Made by a program: the position numbers and the translations under genes. Below, piece after piece: positions 1-8,519 of a DNA stretch of 40,188 nt (position 1 is the stretch's first letter; each line of letters opens with the position of its first letter). The stretch is taken from the NCBI GenBank assembly GCA_900315065.1, contig OMXQ01000012.1, positions 1-40,188 of the forward strand, in the 5' to 3' direction. A model generated the notes under the pieces. That model did not search any database. It saw only the letters and a program-made list of their open reading frames with translations, and had not been told where the DNA came from. The DNA comes from an uncultured Erysipelotrichaceae bacterium. GTDB taxonomy: Bacteria > Bacillota_I > Bacilli_A > Erysipelotrichales > Erysipelotrichaceae.

Positions 1-137
1 AAGCACCCCATAGTACTGGAAAGCTGTTCATTCTCCTTCTTGAACATTTCCCTATGTAAATTTTGAGGAATCATTTTCCCCAACCATTTTTGGATAGTCG
101 CTGAAAGTCTCTCTCCGTTTTTTTTATAACAACACAA
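1..137. other. Window edge downstream of tuf, no gene called
   Basis: Stretch beyond the tuf terminator. On the minus strand one frame stays open for about 45 codons up to the window edge. It has no convincing start codon or ribosome site and I do not recognise its translation, which includes the short string IQKWLGKM. It may be chance or the edge of a gene remnant. No promoter or repeat is evident. Confidence 0.3.
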
Positions 138-168
138 AAAAGAGATCCTCACGAAGAGAATCTCTTTT
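138..168 (-). terminator. Rho-independent terminator of the str operon
   Basis: Inverted arms AAAAGAGAT (138-146) and ATCTCTTTT (160-168) form the outer stem. Further pairing inside, with one wobble, closes a short TTCGT loop on the minus strand, and a T run follows. It lies 17 bases after the tuf stop codon, so it ends the rpsL-rpsG-fusA-tuf transcript. Confidence 0.9.
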
Positions 169-184
169 GAATATCGAACTGGAA

Positions 185-1378
185 TTAAGCGTCGATTTCT
201 GTGATGGAACCAGAACCTACAGTTCTGCCACCTTCACGAATGGAGAACTTTGTTCCCTTTTCGATAGCGATAGGAGCAAGGAGTTCAACGCTCATTACAA
301 CGTTATCGCCAGGCATGCACATTTCTGTGCCTTCAGGCAGTGTGATGACACCTGTAACGTCTGTTGTTCTGAAATAGAACTGAGGACGATAGTTGGAAAC
401 GAACGGTGTATGACGGCCGCCTTCTTCCTTTGTCAGTACATAAACCTGAGCCTTGAACTTTGTATGAGGTGTAACAGAACCCGGCTTAGCCAGAACCTGT
501 CCACGTTCAACCTGGTCACGGTTGATACCACGGAGCAGAGCACCGATGTTGTCACCAGCCTGAGCGAAGTCCAGAGTCTTTCTGAACATTTCGATACCAG
601 TTACAACAGTCTTCTGTGTAGGCTTGATACCAACGATTTCAACTTCATCGTTCATGTTCAGCTTGCCACGTTCTACACGGCCTGTAGCAACAGTACCACG
701 ACCTGTGATTGTGAAGACGTCTTCGATAGCCATCAGGAACGGCTTGTCGAATTCATGAACTGGAGCCGGGATATAGGAGTCAATAGCATCAAGCAGTTCC
801 TTGATAGCTGGTTCCCACTTAGGATCGCCTTCCAGAGCCTTCAGAGCAGAACCACGGATGACTGGGCAGTTATCGCCGTCGAAACCATATTCTGTCAGAA
901 GTTCACGAACTTCCATTTCAACGAGGTCGATCAGTTCTTCATCATCGACCATGTCGCACTTGTTCAGGAATACAACGATCTTCGGTACACCTACCTGACG
1001 GGAGAGCAGGATGTGCTCACGAGTCTGAGGCATCGGACCATCTGTTGCAGCAACAACGAGGATAGCACCATCCATCTGTGCGGCACCAGTGATCATGTTC
1101 TTGACATAGTCAGCGTGACCTGGGCAGTCAACGTGAGCATAATGTCTTGTCTTTGTCTGATATTCAACGTGTGCAGTATTAATGGTGATACCACGAGCCT
1201 TTTCTTCTGGTGCACCATCGATCTTATCATAAGCTTCGAATACTGCCTTACCATCTTCCGGATGAGTGGAGAGGTAATGTGTGATTGCAGCTGTCAGAGT
1301 TGTCTTGCCATGGTCAACGTGTCCGATTGTACCAATGTTAACATGCTCTAAGCTACGGTCAAAATGTTCCTTTGCCAT
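185..1378 (-). CDS. tuf: Translation elongation factor Tu
   Basis: EF-Tu carries aminoacyl-tRNA to the ribosomal A site as a GTP complex in the cytoplasm. At 397 residues it has the normal length. The G domain shows GHVDHGKTT at 19-27, the switch I string [20 protein letters not shown] and NKCD, followed by the two beta-barrel domains, including GRGTVATGR. The start has an AGGAGG ribosome site at 1392-1397. It is the last gene of the str operon, 91 bases after fusA, and that gap holds a good second promoter, so tuf can also be transcribed alone. Nothing is unusual in the protein. Identification is essentially certain. Confidence 0.98.
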   Translation of the reverse strand: MAKEHFDRSLEHVNIGTIGHVDHGKTTLTAAITHYLSTHPEDGKAVFEAYDKIDGAPEEKARGITINTAHVEYQTKTRHYAHVDCPGHADYVKNMITGAAQMDGAILVVAATDGPMPQTREHILLSRQVGVPKIVVFLNKCDMVDDEELIDLVEMEVRELLTEYGFDGDNCPVIRGSALKALEGDPKWEPAIKELLDAIDSYIPAPVHEFDKPFLMAIEDVFTITGRGTVATGRVERGKLNMNDEVEIVGIKPTQKTVVTGIEMFRKTLDFAQAGDNIGALLRGINRDQVERGQVLAKPGSVTPHTKFKAQVYVLTKEEGGRHTPFVSNYRPQFYFRTTDVTGVITLPEGTEMCMPGDNVVMSVELLAPIAIEKGTKFSIREGGRTVGSGSITEIDA

Positions 1379-1424
1379 ATTGGTCTTTTTTCCTCCTGGT
1401 TAATAACTTTTTCAGTCTGTCTCA

Positions 1425-1453
1425 ATTTTACTTGAATCCAAACTTCTTTGCAA
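1425..1453 (-). promoter_or_regulatory. Internal promoter for tuf
   Basis: On the minus strand, -35 TTGCAA (1448-1453) and -10 TAAAAT (1425-1430) are separated by exactly 17 bases, inside the unusually long fusA-tuf gap. This would give tuf extra transcription independent of the rest of the str operon, consistent with the need for EF-Tu in excess over EF-G. It is inferred from sequence only. Confidence 0.6.
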
Positions 1454-1469
1454 TATTAATGGTTGAGAA

Positions 1470-3548
1470 TTACTCAGCCTTACTGCCGTGCTTTTCAATA
1501 ATTTCCTTAGCAATGCTCTTCGGAACTTCTTCGTAATGATCCATGATCATTGTGAAGATGCCACGACCCTGTGTAAAGCCACGCAGGTCAGTAACATAAC
1601 CGAACATTTCAGCTAACGGTACGAATGCCTTAACCTTGATAGCATTGCCTGTTTCTTCCTGTTCACGGATCTGTCCACGTCTCTTGGTAACGTCACCCAT
1701 GACGGCACCCAGATATTCGGACGGAGCTGTGATATCAACAGCCATGATTGGTTCGAGAATTGTCGGACCGCACTTCTTTGCAGCTTCCTTCAAAGCGAGG
1801 GATGCAGCAATCTTATATGCCTGTTCAGAGGAGTCGACATCATGATAAGAACCATCGAACAGTTCTGCTCTGATATCAACTACCGGATAACCTGCAACCA
1901 GACCATTCGGAAGTGCTTCTTCAAGACCCTGCTGCGTTGGCTTGATGAATTCCTTCGGAATAGATCCGCCGACTGTCTGATCTTCGAATTCGAAGCCCTT
2001 GCCTGGGTTCGGCTTGAATCTGATCCATACGTCACCATACTGACCATGACCACCGGACTGTCTGACAAACTTACCCTGAACTTCTGCTTCCTTGGTGATT
2101 GTTTCACGATAAGCAACCTGCGGAGCACCAGCTGTAGCTTCAACCTTGAATTCTCTCTTCATACGATCGAGGATGATATCCAGCTGAAGTTCACCGACAC
2201 CGGCAATGATTGTCTGGCCTGTTTCTTCATCTGTATATGTCTTGAAGGTTGGATCTTCTTCAGCGAGCTTCTGCAGAGCTGTATCCATCTTCTGGGAGTC
2301 AGCCTTTGTCTTAGGTTCAACAGACATCTGAATAACCGGATCCGGGAAGACCATGCGCATCAATTCGATCGGATGTTCTTCGTCACACAATGTATCAGAA
2401 GTTGTTGTGTACTTCAGACCTACTGCACCAGCGATATCGCCTGTGTAAACCTCTTCGATATCAGCACGATGGTTAGCATGCATACGAACCAGACGGCCGA
2501 GTCTTTCTCTCTTACCCTTGGTTGCGTTCAATACATAAGAACCAGCTGTAGCTGTACCGGAATAAACTCTGAAATATGTCAGACGGCCGACGAACGGATC
2601 GGTAGCGATCTTGAATGCAAGAGCGGAGAATGGTTCATCATCACTCGGCTTACGTTCAGACTTTGTGCCGTCCGGCAGATGACCCTCAATAGCAGGGATA
2701 TCTGTAGGAGCCGGCAGATAATCTACAACGGCATCCAGCAGCATCTGAACACCCTTGTTCTTATATGCGGAACCGCACAGAACAGGGAAGAATTCAGAAG
2801 TCATAACGCCCTTACGGATAGCAGCCTTGATTTCTTCGACGGTAGGTTCTTCACCTTCCAGAACCTTCATCATGAGATCATCATCGTAATCGGCAATGGC
2901 TTCGAGCATTTCCTGTCTCTTTTCCTTTGCCTTTTCAATGAATTCAGGTTCGATTTCTTCGACATGGATATCTGTACCCTGGTCGTTTTCATACATTTCC
3001 TGCTTCATTGTTACGAGGTCGATAATACCGCGGAAGCTGCTTTCAGCACCAACCGGCATCTGGATGGCAGCTGCCTTGGCACCTAAACGCTCACCGATAG
3101 AATTGACACTCATATCAAAGTCTGCACCGGTAGCGTCCATCTTGTTGGAGAAGACGATACGCGGTACATGATATTCAGAAGCCTGTCTCCAGACAGTTTC
3201 TGTCTGCGGCTCAACACCAGCCTTGGAGTCAAGGACAGTAACAGCGCCGTCGAGAACACGCAGGGAACGCTCAACTTCAGCAGTGAAGTCTACATGGCCT
3301 GGTGTATCAATAATGTTAATCTGGCAGTCCTTCCAATGACATGTTGTAGCAGCGGAAGTAATGGTAATACCACGTTCCTGTTCCTGCGCCATCCAGTCCA
3401 TCTGGGAAGCGCCATCGTGAGTCTCACCGATCTTATAGATCTTACCAGTGTAATACAGGATACGCTCAGTCGTTGTCGTCTTGCCGGCATCGATATGAGC
3501 CATGATACCAATATTACGAATTTTGCTTAATGGGAACTCTCTTGGCAT
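1470..3548 (-). CDS. fusA: Translation elongation factor G
   Basis: EF-G is the GTPase that drives translocation of tRNA and mRNA on the ribosome. At 692 residues it has full family length. The N-terminal GTPase domain has [34 protein letters not shown] and NKMD. Later domains include the conserved GGHGQYGDV and [11 protein letters not shown] strings. It is the third gene of the str operon, 31 bases after rpsG, and is followed by tuf after a gap that holds a promoter. No second fusA-like paralogue features, such as TetM- or FusB-type signatures, are seen. Identification is certain. Confidence 0.98.
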   Translation of the reverse strand: MPREFPLSKIRNIGIMAHIDAGKTTTTERILYYTGKIYKIGETHDGASQMDWMAQEQERGITITSAATTCHWKDCQINIIDTPGHVDFTAEVERSLRVLDGAVTVLDSKAGVEPQTETVWRQASEYHVPRIVFSNKMDATGADFDMSVNSIGERLGAKAAAIQMPVGAESSFRGIIDLVTMKQEMYENDQGTDIHVEEIEPEFIEKAKEKRQEMLEAIADYDDDLMMKVLEGEEPTVEEIKAAIRKGVMTSEFFPVLCGSAYKNKGVQMLLDAVVDYLPAPTDIPAIEGHLPDGTKSERKPSDDEPFSALAFKIATDPFVGRLTYFRVYSGTATAGSYVLNATKGKRERLGRLVRMHANHRADIEEVYTGDIAGAVGLKYTTTSDTLCDEEHPIELMRMVFPDPVIQMSVEPKTKADSQKMDTALQKLAEEDPTFKTYTDEETGQTIIAGVGELQLDIILDRMKREFKVEATAGAPQVAYRETITKEAEVQGKFVRQSGGHGQYGDVWIRFKPNPGKGFEFEDQTVGGSIPKEFIKPTQQGLEEALPNGLVAGYPVVDIRAELFDGSYHDVDSSEQAYKIAASLALKEAAKKCGPTILEPIMAVDITAPSEYLGAVMGDVTKRRGQIREQEETGNAIKVKAFVPLAEMFGYVTDLRGFTQGRGIFTMIMDHYEEVPKSIAKEIIEKHGSKAE

Positions 3549-3579
3549 TTAATTCTCCTTCCTTATTAAACCGAGAATA

Positions 3580-4050
3580 TCAGAAGCGATAGTGTGCAAA
3601 CGCCTTGTTTGCTTCAGCCATCTTATGAACGTCTTCCTTCTTCTTTACAGATGCACCTGTACCGTTGGCAGCGTCCATGATTTCGTTAGCGAGTCTTTCT
3701 TCCATTGTCTTCTCATGTCTCAGACGAGCGTAGTTAACGATCCATCTCAGACCGAGTGTAAGCTTTCTTTCAGCAGAAACTTCTACCGGGACCTGCAGGT
3801 TTGCACCACCTACACGTCTTACCTTCAGCTCAAGCTGAGGCATAACATTACCGAGAGCCTTTTCGAATACTTCCATCGGGTTCTCGCCAGTCTTCTTTTC
3901 AATATCAGCGAAGGCATCGTACAGAATTGTCTGTGCTGTGCCTCTCTTGCCGTCGAGCATGATCTTGTTGATCAACTTTGTGACCAGCTTTGAATTGTAG
4001 ATCGGATCCGGCAGGACATCACGCTTTGCAATATAACCTTTTCTTGGCAT
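3580..4050 (-). CDS. rpsG: 30S ribosomal protein S7
   Basis: S7 is a primary 16S rRNA-binding protein that starts assembly of the 30S head and contacts mRNA and tRNA at the exit site. At 156 residues it is the standard bacterial length. The start MPRKG, the central [20 protein letters not shown] region and the C-terminal [15 protein letters not shown] are typical. It sits between rpsL (20-base gap) and fusA (31-base gap) in the conserved str order. In E. coli S7 represses its own operon through the rpsL-rpsG spacer, but the spacer here is only 20 bases and too short for that structure. Confidence 0.98.
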   Translation of the reverse strand: MPRKGYIAKRDVLPDPIYNSKLVTKLINKIMLDGKRGTAQTILYDAFADIEKKTGENPMEVFEKALGNVMPQLELKVRRVGGANLQVPVEVSAERKLTLGLRWIVNYARLRHEKTMEERLANEIMDAANGTGASVKKKEDVHKMAEANKAFAHYRF

Positions 4051-4070
4051 GTTCTATCTTCTCCTCTCTC

Positions 4071-4484
4071 TTACTTCTTCGGTTTCTTAGCACCGTACAA
4101 GGAACGGGACTGGTTACGATCAGATACACCAGCACAGTCCAATGTACCACGGATGATATGATAACGAACACCAGGGAGGTCCTTGACACGGCCGCCTCTG
4201 ATCATTACGACAGAGTGTTCCTGCAGGTTGTGACCTACGCCTGGGATATAAGCTGTAACTTCGAGTCCGTTGGAAAGACGAACACGGGCATACTTACGAA
4301 GAGCAGAGTTAGGCTTCTTAGGTGTCATTGTACCGACACGGGTGCAGACGCCTCTCTTCTGCGGAGCATTCAGCTTTGTTGGGTGATTCTGAAGTGAGTT
4401 AAAGCCTCTGTTCAGAGCCGGAGACTTTGACTTGTAAACTTTATCAGTACGGCCTTTGCGTACTAACTGGTTTATTGTTGGCAT
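4071..4484 (-). CDS. rpsL: 30S ribosomal protein S12
   Basis: S12 sits at the decoding centre and influences accuracy. It has 137 residues. The [11 protein letters not shown] string carries the wild-type lysine at the site whose substitution gives streptomycin resistance, and [10 protein letters not shown] and [14 protein letters not shown] are conserved. The usual PG(I/E/V)GHNLQEH loop is intact. The start is supported by an AAGGAG ribosome site (complement of 4492-4497). It is the first gene of the str operon, preceded by a promoter and a leader of about 100 nt with hairpins. Confidence 0.98.
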   Translation of the reverse strand: MPTINQLVRKGRTDKVYKSKSPALNRGFNSLQNHPTKLNAPQKRGVCTRVGTMTPKKPNSALRKYARVRLSNGLEVTAYIPGVGHNLQEHSVVMIRGGRVKDLPGVRYHIIRGTLDCAGVSDRNQSRSLYGAKKPKK

Positions 4485-4501
4485 TGCTTTTCTCCTTTCA
4501 A

Positions 4502-4590
4502 ATATCTATGCACACGTTTCCGAGTGTGCCGCCTCTTAGACTAAATATAAGCTCCTTCGCAGGAGCACAAATTTCGCTAAGCATAGATAT
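4502..4590 (-). promoter_or_regulatory. Structured leader in front of rpsL
   Basis: The stretch before rpsL holds two perfect-stem hairpins: GCTCCT/AGGAGC with a 4-base loop at 4551-4566, and GCACAC/GTGTGC at 4510-4529. Both are enclosed by a perfect 10-base inverted repeat, ATATCTATGC (4502-4511) with GCATAGATAT (4581-4590). The inner arm ends just upstream of the rpsL ribosome site. Read as RNA, this is a three-way junction of the kind ribosomal-protein leaders use for feedback control. The predicted transcription start falls near 4582, inside the outer arm, so the outer stem may be only partly transcribed. Confidence 0.45.
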
Positions 4591-4617
4591 CTTACTGTCT
4601 CACTCCATCGATGTCAA
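4589..4617 (-). promoter_or_regulatory. Promoter of the str operon
   Basis: On the minus strand, a consensus -35 TTGACA (4612-4617), a 17-base spacer and -10 TAAGAT (4589-4594). Transcription would start near 4582, about 100 bases before the rpsL start codon. Confidence 0.75.
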
Positions 4618-4753
4618 CAAAAATTGTGTAAATTTTCAAGTCAACGGATCCATGTGTGCCATAATCTTTATTTTCCTTTTACCTATGCCTTATTTTTCTC
4701 TGATCATGTGAATCAATTCACCGGTTTTCGCACAAACACCCTTCCTCTTTCTT

Positions 4754-4782
4754 TTCAATTTCTGACACCCTTTGTATAATAA
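4754..4782 (+). promoter_or_regulatory. Promoter of the zinc-ribbon gene
   Basis: A consensus -10 TATAAT (4777-4782) lies 17 bases after a weak -35 TTTTCA (4754-4759). An AGGAGG ribosome site follows at 4797-4802, six bases before the start codon. The rest of the divergent gap between 4618 and 4753 shows no clear gene or repeat. Confidence 0.6.
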
Positions 4783-4808
4783 TATAGATAACTCAGGAGG
4801 TTTACCCT

Positions 4809-5717
4809 ATGGCACATAATGTATGCGATTTCTGCCTGAGCGAAGGAACAGGAATTTTCAGCCGCCCGCAGAAACTGCCGGACGGCCACTATATCTGCAA
4901 AAACTGCAAAGCCGTTATTCAGAAATACGGCCTGCCGGTCAAATACGACCTTTTCCAGACACTCGTGACATCACAAGCAAACATGACGGACATGATGATG
5001 GACGCCTGGCTTGAACACAACGCCCCGGACGATGCCATCGCAAAATACTATCCGCTGCCGAAAATTCTTCTTCATGAAGGCGAACACTGCCTCAATGCAG
5101 TCAAAGCCGCCTATACCGTCAAGAAAGAAAATGTTCCGCAGGCATTCGCTGTCAAAAACATTTCCGAAGTCAGAAAAGGAACCATCAATAATATCCCTGA
5201 TGCCGGTGAAAGATCAGGTTCTGAAAAAATTGAAGGCATTCTGTATGAAACAGAAGCTGCTCTCTACTTCCTTTCCGAAAAGATCGTCAATGTACACCGT
5301 CTCGGCTATGTAAAAAGAAACACCCGCGACAAGGAACACGTCACTGTACAGACACCTTCCAAAAAATTCACCTACCAGGTGAAGAATGCAGACCTTTTCT
5401 TTCTGCGTGAACGCTTCTATCAGAAAGTCATGGCTGCCAAGAACAACAAGAGACAGCACCTCATCTATATTTCCGATGACAACCAGCTGACCATTACTCC
5501 AGGCGTTTATGACATTCCGCGTTCTCTCCGCCCGGGCATTTACAAAGTCAAGGCCATCAACGACGCCGGTCTTCATATGAAGGACCCGCTCGGCCATGTC
5601 ACTGACTACTACGAAAGTGAAGAATCCATCAGCCTGACAGAAGGCGGCGTTCTGGAATGCACAGGGGAATACAAACTTGAATTTATCCGTGATCCTGAAG
5701 AAGACGACGATAAATAA
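4809..5717 (+). CDS. Zinc-ribbon protein of unknown function
   Basis: A soluble 302-residue protein with no signal peptide or membrane segment. The first 40 residues carry two CxxC pairs, Cys6/Cys9 and Cys30/Cys33, spaced as in a small zinc ribbon and similar to domains filed as DUF4428. The middle part (about 135-215) is beta-rich with alternating charged and hydrophobic residues and could be a PH- or GRAM-like fold. The C-terminal part (about 225-300) contains a PGVY...RPGIYKV pattern, like a small beta domain repeated in other uncharacterised Firmicute proteins. The tail is acidic (EEDDDK). It is a single-gene unit with its own promoter, a strong ribosome site and a terminator. I cannot assign a function; the domain reading is inference. 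Confidence 0.8.
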   Translation: MAHNVCDFCLSEGTGIFSRPQKLPDGHYICKNCKAVIQKYGLPVKYDLFQTLVTSQANMTDMMMDAWLEHNAPDDAIAKYYPLPKILLHEGEHCLNAVKAAYTVKKENVPQAFAVKNISEVRKGTINNIPDAGERSGSEKIEGILYETEAALYFLSEKIVNVHRLGYVKRNTRDKEHVTVQTPSKKFTYQVKNADLFFLRERFYQKVMAAKNNKRQHLIYISDDNQLTITPGVYDIPRSLRPGIYKVKAINDAGLHMKDPLGHVTDYYESEESISLTEGGVLECTGEYKLEFIRDPEEDDDK

Positions 5718-5722
5718 AAGAC

Positions 5723-5775
5723 AAAAGATGCAGAACCAGCTGAGATCAATTGATCTGAGCGGTCATGCATCTTTT
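5723..5775. terminator. Bidirectional terminator between convergent genes
   Basis: Long inverted repeat with outer arms AAAAGATGCA (5723-5732) and TGCATCTTTT (5766-5775) and an inner palindrome AGATCAATTGATCT. Both strands end in T runs, so it can stop the zinc-ribbon gene on the plus strand and yaaA on the minus strand. Confidence 0.85.
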
Positions 5776-5785
5776 CTTTATGTCT

Positions 5786-6535
5786 TTATTCCCTTTTCTG
5801 ATTTATATAAACGAACTCACTCTCTGAGGACAAGGCAGGATCATAGACAAATCCCTGCGGGCGAAGCATTTTCAATGCAGAAATATCTTCCACCTGATTC
5901 TCTGCCATCAGGGAAACCGTCTCACCGCGTGCCATCTTGGCCAGCGTTCCCTTCTGGACAACTTTGCCTTTGACAACTTCTCCGAAGACGACGGTGATCA
6001 TGTGATCTTCAGTTTTCAGATACTTCTCTATACATTGACTGTATTCATACGAAGCCAGATTGACGATGATTCCTGAATCATCACAAACTTCTTTATACAG
6101 AGAATCACCCCAGAATTCATACAGATCCTTTTTCCCATCAACCGATAGAACCGTCTGCATTTCCATGCGATAAGGAACGATCCCGTCAAAAGGACGCAGA
6201 CACCCGTAGAAACCTGACAAAATTCTCAGATTTTTCTGCAGATAGGCAAGACCTTTATCATCCAGTCCGCCTGGCGCCATGTATTTATATTGCAAGCCTG
6301 TATAGGAATACACGGCCGGACTCTGGTTCTTATGCAGATCCATGGTCTGGAACCGCTCGTAATTCATGACTGCCAGCTTTTCAGAACACTTCCACATTTT
6401 CTGACAATCCGAAAGTGACATTGCCTTTACTACTGTCCGGATCTTTTCTGCCTGTGCAAGAAAAACAGGCTGATCCAGAACATCATCACTCAGATCCTCC
6501 GTCATATTCTTGGCCGGAGAAATGATGATTCTCAT
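5786..6535 (-). CDS. yaaA: Peroxide stress protein YaaA (UPF0246 family)
   Basis: A 249-residue member of the YaaA/DUF328 family. It starts with the family signature MRIIISPAKNM and contains YKYMAPGGL and the LSGFYGCLRPFDGI(V)PYR region typical of the family. In E. coli YaaA is induced by hydrogen peroxide and lowers intracellular free iron, limiting Fenton damage. The start codon overlaps the bcp stop by four bases (ATGA), so the two are translated together. The pairing with a peroxiredoxin supports a role in peroxide defence. The biochemical activity of the family is unsettled; DNA binding has been proposed. Confidence 0.92.
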   Translation of the reverse strand: MRIIISPAKNMTEDLSDDVLDQPVFLAQAEKIRTVVKAMSLSDCQKMWKCSEKLAVMNYERFQTMDLHKNQSPAVYSYTGLQYKYMAPGGLDDKGLAYLQKNLRILSGFYGCLRPFDGIVPYRMEMQTVLSVDGKKDLYEFWGDSLYKEVCDDSGIIVNLASYEYSQCIEKYLKTEDHMITVVFGEVVKGKVVQKGTLAKMARGETVSLMAENQVEDISALKMLRPQGFVYDPALSSESEFVYINQKRE

Positions 6536-6984
6536 AACAGATCCAGAACCTGCTGCGGATTATCAGCAGCTTTGACTTTTCCCATCGCCTGCACAATCGT
6601 ACCTTCTTCATCAATCAGATACGTTGTCCGGATGGTTCCCATGGAAACTTTGCCATAAAGCTTCTTCTCTCCCCAGGCACCATACAATTCAATCACCTTA
6701 TGATCCGGATCTGCCAACAAGGTAAATGGCAGGGAATACTTTTCCGCAAACTTCTTGTGGGAAGCTGCACTGTCCTTGGAAATACCTAAAACAACTGCAC
6801 CCTTTTCCTGAATCTGCGGATACCTTTCCGCAAAACCGCAGGCCTGTTTTGTGCAGCCTGCCGTATTATCTTTGGCATAGAAATAAAGGATGACTCTCTT
6901 TCCTTTATAATCATGCAGAGAATGTTCCTTTCCATCTGCGTCAACTAATGTAAAATCCGGTGCTTTACTTCCAACTTCCAGCAT
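6532..6984 (-). CDS. bcp: Thioredoxin-dependent peroxiredoxin (BCP/PrxQ type)
   Basis: A 150-residue cytosolic peroxiredoxin that reduces hydrogen peroxide and organic hydroperoxides using thioredoxin. The active site reads NTAGCTKQACGF: peroxidatic Cys44 and resolving Cys49 five residues later, the atypical two-Cys arrangement of the BCP/PrxQ group. The catalytic threonine of the usual PxxxTxxC motif is present at Thr41, although the usual proline before the glycine is an alanine. Its stop overlaps the yaaA start by four bases. The rRNA methyltransferase gene lies 71 bases upstream and a hairpin fills much of that gap. Identification is firm. Confidence 0.94.
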   Translation of the reverse strand: MLEVGSKAPDFTLVDADGKEHSLHDYKGKRVILYFYAKDNTAGCTKQACGFAERYPQIQEKGAVVLGISKDSAASHKKFAEKYSLPFTLLADPDHKVIELYGAWGEKKLYGKVSMGTIRTTYLIDEEGTIVQAMGKVKAADNPQQVLDLL

Positions 6985-7020
6985 AATATGTACCTCTTTT
7001 CTTTATCTATATTCTACCCG

Positions 7021-7053
7021 ATCAGCAGAACAGCAGAAGCTGTCTGCTCTGAT
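7021..7053 (-). repeat. Hairpin between the methyltransferase gene and bcp
   Basis: A long imperfect inverted repeat (arms ATCAGCAGAACAGC and GCTGTCTGCTCTGAT with two bulges, TTCT-type loop on the minus strand) begins two bases after the methyltransferase stop codon. No T run follows, so it is not a clear terminator. It may stabilise the upstream mRNA end or weaken read-through into bcp-yaaA. Confidence 0.5.
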
Positions 7054-7055
7054 TG

Positions 7056-8390
7056 TTACTGATAAATCCATGCTTTCGGATACTGATTCTTGAATAAGCC
7101 ATGGGAAATTCTGGCAAAGCCTAAAGGATAATGATCCACACAGACCAATGCATACCCGTCCTTCAATTTATAGTCATCCACTTTCAAAGTTTCTCCTTTG
7201 AGATAGCGGACAACTCTTTCATCTGTCAGCGGAAGATCCATGACATTGTCACAATCTTCTGCCTTCATCGCTAAAGCAAGTGCTCCTGAGAAGACAAACC
7301 GATTCTTCTTTTCTTCCCCAAGCAGAAGACCGGATCTCATGATCCGCAGACCTTTCAGATCATTTCCTGTTTCCGGTACAAAATATTTCTTGTCCTGAAT
7401 CGTTTCAAAAGATCCATTCTTCAGAGCTAAAGACACATGGTCCTGCCTGAAAGCAGAGACTGTCTCTTTCTCAGCTGCTTTTTGTTTCTTTTCACCCTTC
7501 TGCAGAAGACACACAAAGTGTCCTTCCCCTGCAATCCGATGCGGAAATAGCTTCGTTCCGTATTCATTCTGAACAAAACCATCACACACCGGAATCGGAA
7601 TGACTTTTAATTCAGGATCCAGCGACAAGGCATACTGAATCACTTCTTCATCTTCACAACGCGCAAACGTACATGTGGAATAAACAAGCATGCCGCCTTC
7701 TTTCAACATGGAAAGACAGCTCTTCATAATGCTCTTCTGAATCGGTGCATAGAAAGAAGAATCCTTTTCTTTCCACGAATCGATCAGATGCGGTTCCTTG
7801 CGGAACATGCCTTCCCCGGAACAAGGCGCATCGACAAGAATCTTATCGAAGTATCCTTCAAAACGAGGCGCAAACTTCTGCGGATCTTCACTCATGACAA
7901 AACTGTTCCGGATGCCGAATCTTTCCAGATTCTTTAATAAACCCTGACACCTGGAAGCAGAAATATCATTGGAAAACAGAACACCGGTTCCCTTCAATTT
8001 CGCACCGAGTTTCGTGCTCTTGCCGCCCGGGGCAGCACAAACATCCAATACCTTGTCTCCTGCTTCAATCGGAAGTACTTCTGCCGGTAACATCGCACTT
8101 GGTTCCTGAATATAATACAGTCCTGCAAAATAATACGGATGCTTGGAAACAGGATCTGCTTCATTGTAATAGAAACCATCCCTGCACCAGGGAACCGGCT
8201 TCAGATCATATGGAAATTTTTCTCTGAATTCTTCCACGCTGATCTTGTTTGTATTTACCCGCAGACCATGAAAAGCAGGTACTTCGAAAGAAGCCAGATA
8301 CTTCTGAAATTCTTCTTCTGATAATAAGTTCTGCATTTCCTGCAGATATTTTTCAGGCAGCTCTTTCATAATGAAGACATTATACTTCAA
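7056..8390 (-). CDS. rsmF: RsmF-like rRNA m5C methyltransferase (NOL1/NOP2/Sun family)
   Basis: SAM-dependent RNA cytosine-C5 methyltransferase. It shows the SAM-binding LDVCAAPGGKSTKLG at about 115-129, motif IV VDAPCSGEG with Cys190, and motif VI YSTCTF with catalytic Cys240 (numbering from the TTG start). The C-terminal extension from about 290 resembles the PUA-like tail of E. coli RsmF (YebU), which modifies 16S C1407. The frame can begin at a TTG at 8390, which has AAGGA five bases upstream, or at an ATG seven codons in (8369), which fits family length but has no clear ribosome site. I keep the TTG because of its ribosome site. The exact target base is inferred from family. Confidence 0.88.
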   Translation of the reverse strand: MKYNVFIMKELPEKYLQEMQNLLSEEEFQKYLASFEVPAFHGLRVNTNKISVEEFREKFPYDLKPVPWCRDGFYYNEADPVSKHPYYFAGLYYIQEPSAMLPAEVLPIEAGDKVLDVCAAPGGKSTKLGAKLKGTGVLFSNDISASRCQGLLKNLERFGIRNSFVMSEDPQKFAPRFEGYFDKILVDAPCSGEGMFRKEPHLIDSWKEKDSSFYAPIQKSIMKSCLSMLKEGGMLVYSTCTFARCEDEEVIQYALSLDPELKVIPIPVCDGFVQNEYGTKLFPHRIAGEGHFVCLLQKGEKKQKAAEKETVSAFRQDHVSLALKNGSFETIQDKKYFVPETGNDLKGLRIMRSGLLLGEEKKNRFVFSGALALAMKAEDCDNVMDLPLTDERVVRYLKGETLKVDDYKLKDGYALVCVDHYPLGFARISHGLFKNQYPKAWIYQ

Positions 8391-8456
8391 ACCAATCCTT
8401 CAGAGAGTCAAAACACACCAGACAGACAATGAAACATTCCACTCAGACAACAGGCA

Positions 8457-8485
8457 TTGAATGGTACAGTAGCACTCTCAATAAT
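8457..8485 (+). promoter_or_regulatory. Promoter of the secreted-protein/sensor locus
   Basis: -35 TTGAAT (8457-8462), 17-base spacer, -10 AATAAT (8480-8485). The predicted start near 8492 is followed by an AAGGAGG ribosome site at 8507-8512 and an ATG at 8520. Confidence 0.55.
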
Positions 8486-8519
8486 GAACATAGATAAAAT
8501 TGTTCAAGGAGGATACAAA

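Noticed and set aside
167-1351. Long plus-strand open frame opposite tuf (394 codons)
   Set aside because: It mirrors the highly biased tuf coding strand; composition and lack of a ribosome site mark it as an antisense shadow.
1842-3086. Long plus-strand open frame opposite fusA
   Set aside because: Cysteine- and leucine-rich shadow of a certain fusA gene; no start signals.
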